From contig NC_013162.1 of assembly GCF_000023285.1 (NCBI RefSeq), positions 2,074,501 to 2,138,500 on the forward strand: a stretch of 64,000 nucleotides of DNA. Reading direction: 5' to 3'. The stretch comes from Capnocytophaga ochracea DSM 7271 (lineage in GTDB: Bacteria > Bacteroidota > Bacteroidia > Flavobacteriales > Flavobacteriaceae). Under the pieces are notes generated by a model, which saw only the letters and a program-made list of their open reading frames with translations, made no database searches and was not told where the DNA came from. This document shows positions 58,978 to 64,000 of the stretch, one piece after another. The stretch's first letter is position 1, and every line of letters begins with the position of its first letter. A program made the position numbers and the translations under genes.

Positions 58978-59763
58978 ATGAAAAAGTTTGATGTAATGAA
59001 GCATTATTTTTTTGTATTGCTTGTAACAATAGGATTTTTAGCCTCTTGCTCTTCGTCTAAAACGCAGCTTACAAGAGTAAAAGCTATAAACATTCCTATT
59101 ACCGATACTATTTCACAAAAAGCTGAAATAGAAAACTTTATCACACCATATCGCGAACATATATCCACTGAGATGTCTACCGTCTTAGCTCAAAACCCAG
59201 CCGATTTGGTGAAAGATAGAAAAGAAAAAGCATTAAATACCGCTATTGGTAATTTTATGGCTGATGCTACCTTCGAAATTGTAAATCCTCTTTACAAAAA
59301 ACGTACAGGTAAGGATATCGACTTTGTAATGCTCAACTGGGGAGGTATTCGTTCCGATTTGCCCAAAGGTGACGTTACAGTAGGTTCAGTTTATGATATA
59401 ATGCCTTTTGAGAATAAAGTAGTAGTACTTACAATGTCAGGAGAGAAAGTACAAGAGCTTCTTAACTATCTGATTAAAGAGCGAAAACCTCACCCTCTGT
59501 CAAAGCAAATAGATTTGCAAATCACCAAAGATGGTAAGGTGGTTCACTTCAATATCAATGGGAAACCTTTCGATTCTAAAGCTACTTATATAGTTGCTAC
59601 TTCCGATTATTTAATGAATGGGGGAGATGCGATGTACTTCTTCGAAAATTCTTTAAAAGTAGATGAAACAGATTATAAACTTCGCAATGTACTGATTGAC
59701 TATTTCAAAAAAATAGACGTATTAGACGCTAAAAAAGATAACCGATTTGAATATAAACTATAA
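58978..59763 (+). CDS. 5'-nucleotidase C-terminal domain lipoprotein
   Basis: A 261-residue lipoprotein (lipobox LASC near residue 25) made up only of the 5_nucleotid_C substrate-binding domain: LNTAIGNFMADATFE, MLNWGGIRSDLPKGDVTVGSVYDIMPFENKVVVLTMSGEKVQELLNYL, and ATSDYLMNGGDAMYFF. In classic periplasmic 5'-nucleotidases this domain follows the metallophosphatase domain. Here the catalytic half is a separate gene just downstream, so the two proteins probably act as a pair. Either of two ATGs (58978, 58996) could be the start. Confidence 0.9.
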   Translation: MKKFDVMKHYFFVLLVTIGFLASCSSSKTQLTRVKAINIPITDTISQKAEIENFITPYREHISTEMSTVLAQNPADLVKDRKEKALNTAIGNFMADATFEIVNPLYKKRTGKDIDFVMLNWGGIRSDLPKGDVTVGSVYDIMPFENKVVVLTMSGEKVQELLNYLIKERKPHPLSKQIDLQITKDGKVVHFNINGKPFDSKATYIVATSDYLMNGGDAMYFFENSLKVDETDYKLRNVLIDYFKKIDVLDAKKDNRFEYKL

Positions 59764-59770
59764 TAAGATT

Positions 59771-60679
59771 ATGAAAAGACGTACTTTTATTAAAAACATA
59801 GGAGCTTCATCTTTGCTAATGGGGGTAGGAGGTCTATCACTATCAATGAAGCCAAGCAATGCAAAACAAATTACTATTTTGCATACGAACGACGTACACA
59901 GTCACATCGACCCTTTTCCTATTACTGACCCTCATAACCCTAATAAAGGAGGAATAGCACGTAGGGCATATCTCATCGACCAAGTACGTAAAGAAAATCC
60001 TCATACCTTGCTTTTCGATGCAGGAGATATTTTTCAAGGCACTCCTTATTTTAATTTCTATGGAGGTGAGTTAGAGTTTAAGCTAATGTCAATGCTTAAA
60101 TACGACGCTGCTACCTTAGGGAATCACGATTTTGACAATGGGGTAGAGGGGCTTTTTGCACAGCTTCCTCACGCCAAGTTTGATTTTATTATTTCTAATT
60201 ACGATGTAAGTAAAACGCTCCTCAATGGGTACACAAACCCCTATAAAATTTATATGGTAGATGGTATTAAAATAGGAGTTTTTGGTCTGGGCGTTGAATT
60301 GGAAGGTTTGGTAAATAAAAAACAATACGGCGAAACAGTTTATCTGAACCCTATAGAGATAGCACAAGATATGGAACGCAAACTCTATAATGAAGAACAT
60401 TGTGACTTAATTCTCTGTCTGTCTCACTTAGGATATGATTACAAAAATAGCCCTAAGGTCTCCGATTTAAAAGTAGCTGCTCAAACCTCTTATATCGATT
60501 TAATTATAGGAGGTCATACACATACTTTTTTACCTCATCCTACTTTGGTTACAAATAAAAGAGGAAAAACTACTTTGGTAAATCAAGTAGGTTGTTATGG
60601 TATTAATTTGGGAAGAGTAGACTTCTTTTTTGAGGAAGGTAGCTTTGTAAAAAACAAAGCAGTGACTATTGAAGTTTAG
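59771..60679 (+). CDS. 5'-nucleotidase-type metallophosphatase domain protein
   Basis: A 302-residue protein with the calcineurin-type site of 5'-nucleotidases: ILHTNDVHSH, LLFDAGDIFQGTPYF, TLGNHDFDNG, CLSHLGYD and GGHTHTFL. The N-terminus MKRRTFIKNIGASSLLMGVGG is a twin-arginine-like signal, in contrast to the lipoprotein signal of its partner. I use the ATG at 59771, 7 nt after the upstream stop. Together the pair should hydrolyse nucleotides or UDP-sugars in the periplasm. Confidence 0.9.
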   Translation: MKRRTFIKNIGASSLLMGVGGLSLSMKPSNAKQITILHTNDVHSHIDPFPITDPHNPNKGGIARRAYLIDQVRKENPHTLLFDAGDIFQGTPYFNFYGGELEFKLMSMLKYDAATLGNHDFDNGVEGLFAQLPHAKFDFIISNYDVSKTLLNGYTNPYKIYMVDGIKIGVFGLGVELEGLVNKKQYGETVYLNPIEIAQDMERKLYNEEHCDLILCLSHLGYDYKNSPKVSDLKVAAQTSYIDLIIGGHTHTFLPHPTLVTNKRGKTTLVNQVGCYGINLGRVDFFFEEGSFVKNKAVTIEV

Positions 60680-60718
60680 GTTGTTATAAATTATTTTGTA
60701 AAAAAGTACTCGTTTTTT

Positions 60719-60748
60719 TTGTATATTTAAAAAACTTATGTACTTTTG
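60719..60748 (+). promoter_or_regulatory. Promoter of tRNA-Leu
   Basis: TTG (60719-60721), 19 nt, TACTTTTG (60741-60748), 18 nt before the mature tRNA. Confidence 0.7.
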
Positions 60749-60766
60749 CAACCGAATTAAAAAGGA

Positions 60767-60846
60767 GCCTGAGTGGCGGAATTGGTAGACGCGCACGACT
60801 CAAACTCGTGTTCTTCGGAGTGAGGGTTCGATTCCCTCCTCAGGTA
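60767..60846 (+). tRNA. tRNA-Leu (anticodon CAA)
   Basis: 80 nt without an encoded CCA (the next bases are CAA). Acceptor GCCTGAG / CTCAGGT with a G-U first pair, D-arm GCGGAATTGGTAGACGC, anticodon loop CTCAAAC between CACGA and TCGTG with CAA at 60801-60803, variable arm TTCTTCGGAGTG-like and T-arm AGGGTTCGATTCCCT. It reads UUG. The G-U end pair is odd but seen in some tRNAs. Confidence 0.93.
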
Positions 60847-60850
60847 CAAT

Positions 60851-60888
60851 AAAAGGAGCTACATTATTGTGGCTCCTTTTTGTTTTTT
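60851..60888 (+). terminator. Terminator after tRNA-Leu
   Basis: Stem AAAAGGAGC / GCTCCTTTT (60851-60859, 60872-60880) with a 12-nt loop, followed by TG and seven Ts. Confidence 0.85.
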
Positions 60889-60974
60889 TAATATAAAGTA
60901 GTTTTGAGAACTATTTATTTTTTAGGTTTTACTTCTTCTGTTAGATACCTCTTTTGTCTTTTCTCCTTTCTTAT

Positions 60975-61733
60975 TTACCGTTGTTTTTTCAATTCTTTAG
61001 CACGTTGTTTTAAGTCTTTTTCAGTAAAGTAGTAAACAGTAACTTTATTGCTAAAATATTCCTCTCGTAGGTAGTAATAGGTGTTAGTTTTAAGGTCTTT
61101 TACAAGGTAATGAGTACTATGGTTGTCAGGGAAGCCTTTGAGGATTTCATAAGTAGTGAGATGAAAGAGTTTGCGTACGAATTTACCAATGCGCTCGTCT
61201 TTAGGAATATCACTTTTCAGTTGGAAAGAAGGATTAGGCGATTTGCCTCGTATACCATAAATTTTGATAAAGCGCAGTAAAGTGGCTACGTCATTTAGTT
61301 TTTGTTTGTCGGCAGCAAAATTACCAGTACTTTTAATGAGGTAGTATTCATCGTTGGAGATTTTGTGGAGATAATAACTACTGAGATTAAGATTGAGCTC
61401 TATAGGAATACTATCACATTCCACCCCTCGTTTTTCCATTTTCTCTACCTGAATAGATAAATACTTACCTACCGCTTGATAAGTCCCTATAGTAGGAGAA
61501 GAGCAGGTATTACCACATTCGGTTACTAACCAGGAGGAGAAAGTACCATCTGAATTGAAGAGAATACGGTCGCCAAAAGTATATTTACTCTCAGGCGTTT
61601 TTAGGAAATAGACATCGGTCACGTCAGGGAACTCCCCTAAAAAATTATCAATGCGCCATTCTTTGCCTATAAAATCTTGAGCGTGAATAACACTGATTAG
61701 CAGTAGTCCAATAGTAGTAAAAAATGTTTTCAT
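60975..61733 (-). CDS. Exported protein of unknown function
   Basis: A 252-residue protein with a signal peptide (1-18, ending IHAQ). The mature start (DFIGKEWRIDNFLGEFPDVTDVYFLK) and the segment FNSDGTFSSWLVTECGNTCSSPTIGTYQ, with two close cysteines, look like lipocalin- or META-type small beta-barrel repeats, but no family is recognised. The C-terminus is a lysine-rich helix (EKDLKQRAKELKKQR). Its start overlaps the stop of the YfhO gene (ATGA), so they are translated together. Confidence 0.78.
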   Translation of the reverse strand: MKTFFTTIGLLLISVIHAQDFIGKEWRIDNFLGEFPDVTDVYFLKTPESKYTFGDRILFNSDGTFSSWLVTECGNTCSSPTIGTYQAVGKYLSIQVEKMEKRGVECDSIPIELNLNLSSYYLHKISNDEYYLIKSTGNFAADKQKLNDVATLLRFIKIYGIRGKSPNPSFQLKSDIPKDERIGKFVRKLFHLTTYEILKGFPDNHSTHYLVKDLKTNTYYYLREEYFSNKVTVYYFTEKDLKQRAKELKKQR

Positions 61734-64000
61734 TTTTTAAATTGTACAAAAATACCTCCTGCAAGCCATAAAAGCAATAAAATACACCCTACAAGACTTA
61801 ATCTACTACCTGTTTTTACTACTTCGGGGTCAAAAGCAAAGCGTATCTCGTGTTTTCCTGCGGGTACAGACATTCCTCGTAAAGTGTAATCTACACGGTA
61901 GATAGGCGTCTCTTTGCCATCAATAGTCGCTTTCCAGCCGTGAGGGTAGAACATCTCCGAGAAAACCGCAAAGCCTTCGTGAGAATTGTTACTTTCGTAA
62001 GTTAATTCATCAGGGCGCATATGTTTTAGTGCAATCGTAGCCGTGCTATCCACAGTGTATTGTGATGGAAGGTTTGTTTTCAAATCTTTGAGCGTTGCTA
62101 AAGCCTCTTCGGAAGGGTGAAACTCTTTTAAAGCTTTCATTACCTCATCATCACTGTTTTTTAAGCTAAGTTGCTTTACAAACCACGCATTACCTAAGGC
62201 ATCTTCGTTGTGCATTGGTTGTATTTCTCCTTCTTGGTTGCGCAAAAGTATATATTTTACGTTCAGCATATTGAGCACTTCCATATTTCCTTTGGCTATT
62301 TGGTAATCGAAGAGCTCTTGCAAGCGCTTGGGTTTCGCTGCGTGATAGCCTCCAATCGAATGGTGAAAAAACGAAGTACGTGCGCCATTGATACCCACTT
62401 GAGGTTCGTATACGCGATAATAGCTCTTGTCTTGAAGAATCGCCATATCAGCAGGAGTTGCCTCAAAAGGATTTTCTATTAGGTATTTATCTACAAAATT
62501 GTCTTTGTTTACATAGCGTTTGGCTACTCCTCCCAAATCAAAGAAAAGCAATGCTAAGAGTGCTATTTGCATTCCCCTAAGAGGAATTTTGTTGTACTGA
62601 TAAAGTACCAAAGCCAAAGCCGTGAGCAGTATAAGTACAGTGCTTCTCAGCAAATCAGCAGTGTAAATACTTTTGCGGTCTTCCACTATCATTTGCACAA
62701 TCTCTCTGTTGCCGTAATACACATCGTTTGCACTTTGGAAATCAAAGAATCCTTTTCCTAAGAAAAGCAATAACATTACCCCCAAACAAATATAAAGACT
62801 GTAAAGTAAGTATTTTTTGCGCTCCTCTTCAGGTGTTTTTAAGAACTGTTGTAACCCTACTATCGCCAATATAGGCACGCAGAGTTCTAAAATTACTTGT
62901 ATAGATGATACCGCTCTAAATTTATTGTATAACGGAAAGTAGTCTATCATAAAATCAGTAAGCAGTCCGAAGTTCTTGCCCCACGAAAGTACGAGTGCCA
63001 TTACTGAGCCCGTTAAAAGCCACCATTTAATTCTTCCTTTTACTACAAAAAGTGCTAAGACAAATAGGAAGAACACCACAGCTCCTATATAGGCAGGGGC
63101 AGCCACGATAGGCTGGTCGCCCCAGTAAGTGGGTAAACGTTGTGTTTCTTGTAATGCCTGCATAGGGGGTACCCCCAATTGTACCAAATACTGATACGTC
63201 TTAGAGTTTTCTCCTAAGTTTTCGTGGTTAGAACCTCCAAAAAGGCGAGGCACGATAAGGTTTAGTGATTCACTGATGCCATAACTATATTCGGTGATAT
63301 ATTCTTTTGCTAGACCGCTGTTCTGCTCTTTCGGAGTTCCATCAGGAGTAATAGTAAGTGTCGATTTACTACGGGTGCTCCAATCGGCGTATTCGCGAGT
63401 CGTGAGCAGTAAAGTAGCATTTGCCAGTACACTCACCACTAAAGCCCCAAGTAGTACCGTCATCGCTTTTGCAAAATCTTTGAGTTGTTTCTCTTTGATA
63501 GCTTTATAAAGGAAGCCTACACCTAAGAGCAATACCAATAAAAGCAGGTAATACGTCATCTGGAAGTGATTAGCGCAGATTTCTAACGCCAGTGCTACTG
63601 CTGTGAGTAATCCTCCCCAAAGGTATTTCCGCTGAAATACCAATAAGATACCCGCTAATAAAGGAGCAAAATAAGCAATGGCGTGTGCTTTGGCATTATG
63701 CCCTGCCCCTAAAATAATAATCAAGTAAGTAGAAAGACCAAAGGCAATAGCCCCCAAGAAAGCATTCTTGTAATCCACTTTTAACACCAAAAGTAGGACG
63801 TAAAAGCCTATAAAGTACAAGAAGAGATAATCGGCAGGACGAGGTAAAAAGCGCAACGTTCTGTCTAGCTGCTTTACAAAATCATTAGGATATTGTGCCC
63901 CTAACTGATAGGTAGGCATACCCCCAAAAGCGCTGTTTGTCCAATATGTCTCTTTGTTTTCTGTTTGACGGTAATCATTGCGCTCCTTCGCCATACCGGT
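61730..64000 (-). CDS. YfhO family membrane protein (5' end beyond the window)
   Basis: At least 756 residues are visible; the frame stays open to the window edge (codons Thr-Gly precede the Met at 63994), so the start is missing. It has about 11 transmembrane segments and a C-terminal periplasmic domain with FAVFSEMFYPHGWKATIDGKETPIYRVDYTLRGMSVPAGKHEIRFAF, which is typical of the YfhO family. YfhO proteins are GT-C-like glycosyltransferase-fold proteins involved in lipid-linked sugar transfer in Bacillus; the substrate here is unknown. The last helix ends QFKK. It is translationally coupled to the next gene. Confidence 0.92.
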   Translation of the reverse strand, partial: TGMAKERNDYRQTENKETYWTNSAFGGMPTYQLGAQYPNDFVKQLDRTLRFLPRPADYLFLYFIGFYVLLLVLKVDYKNAFLGAIAFGLSTYLIIILGAGHNAKAHAIAYFAPLLAGILLVFQRKYLWGGLLTAVALALEICANHFQMTYYLLLLVLLLGVGFLYKAIKEKQLKDFAKAMTVLLGALVVSVLANATLLLTTREYADWSTRSKSTLTITPDGTPKEQNSGLAKEYITEYSYGISESLNLIVPRLFGGSNHENLGENSKTYQYLVQLGVPPMQALQETQRLPTYWGDQPIVAAPAYIGAVVFFLFVLALFVVKGRIKWWLLTGSVMALVLSWGKNFGLLTDFMIDYFPLYNKFRAVSSIQVILELCVPILAIVGLQQFLKTPEEERKKYLLYSLYICLGVMLLLFLGKGFFDFQSANDVYYGNREIVQMIVEDRKSIYTADLLRSTVLILLTALALVLYQYNKIPLRGMQIALLALLFFDLGGVAKRYVNKDNFVDKYLIENPFEATPADMAILQDKSYYRVYEPQVGINGARTSFFHHSIGGYHAAKPKRLQELFDYQIAKGNMEVLNMLNVKYILLRNQEGEIQPMHNEDALGNAWFVKQLSLKNSDDEVMKALKEFHPSEEALATLKDLKTNLPSQYTVDSTATIALKHMRPDELTYESNNSHEGFAVFSEMFYPHGWKATIDGKETPIYRVDYTLRGMSVPAGKHEIRFAFDPEVVKTGSRLSLVGCILLLLWLAGGIFVQFKK

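Overview
The window is AT-rich chromosomal DNA from a member of the Bacteroidota, class Flavobacteriia, most probably Capnocytophaga or a close relative. The evidence is: promoters of the Bacteroidota sigma-ABfr type (TTG, 18-20 nt, TAnnTTTG); almost no Shine-Dalgarno sequences; a fused LpxC-FabZ; the menG-porT pair (PorT is a type IX secretion component); a ResB-CcsA fusion; a Rho factor with a long Asn/Lys-rich insertion; and an S46 dipeptidyl-peptidase. The genus is inferred from gene content and intergenic repeat style, not from a database match. The window holds 58 protein-coding genes (two cut by the window edges) and two tRNAs. It contains no rRNA, CRISPR array, insertion sequence or prophage.

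Layout. 1-3280: end of sucA, two small unrelated genes, then sucB (2-oxoglutarate dehydrogenase E1 and E2). 3366-7103 (minus strand): glmM and an arginase-fold protein with eroded metal ligands, separated by 1.2 kb of repeat arrays. 7283-12315: a D-2-hydroxyacid dehydrogenase, an e(P4)-type phosphatase, then the menG-porT-DUF2911-DUF3810 run. 12357-14336: a thioredoxin-like gene without cysteines, a composite repeat array and dnaN. 14445-22637: an LtaS-like sulfatase, an HD hydrolase, and the lipid A block lpxD-lpxC/fabZ-lpxA-efp-lpxD2. 22975-29422: the cytochrome c assembly fusion followed by a partial flexirubin/aryl-polyene-type gene set (ketosynthase-like, deacetylase, LolA-like, lipoprotein, hotdog dehydratase). 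29563-33873: a DUF4303 gene, a MATE exporter and an S46 peptidase. 34310-42311: mtaB, a TRIC channel, an ABC exporter, isochorismate synthase, a DUF4369 lipoprotein and an acyltransferase. 42988-50085: rho, tRNA-Ser, lipA, an ABC permease, a PLP enzyme, a glucosaminidase and prmC. 50187-55115 (minus): a CapA-like protein, an AAA ATPase, folD, a DUF2750-like gene and ffh. 55755-64000: an L,D-transpeptidase, dapA, a DUF6913-like gene, a split 5'-nucleotidase, tRNA-Leu, an exported unknown and a YfhO-type membrane protein.

Most of the genes are housekeeping, with envelope themes (lipid A, peptidoglycan, type IX secretion, export of lipids or pigments). The most unusual content lies between genes. 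Several loci carry tandem arrays with a strict 11-bp period. Different 11-mer families (TCTACAGT type, CGAACAA type, GAAGG type, CTATAAG type) replace one another without breaking the 11-bp phase. A short AGC-loop hairpin occupies exactly two 11-bp slots at two loci. Its stem shows paired base changes between copies, which suggests that the structure is conserved. A separate octamer repeat (TTTGCTAA type) lies upstream of five promoters and supplies their -33 TTG element. I know of no described system matching the 11-bp arrays, and I regard them as the best candidate for something new here.
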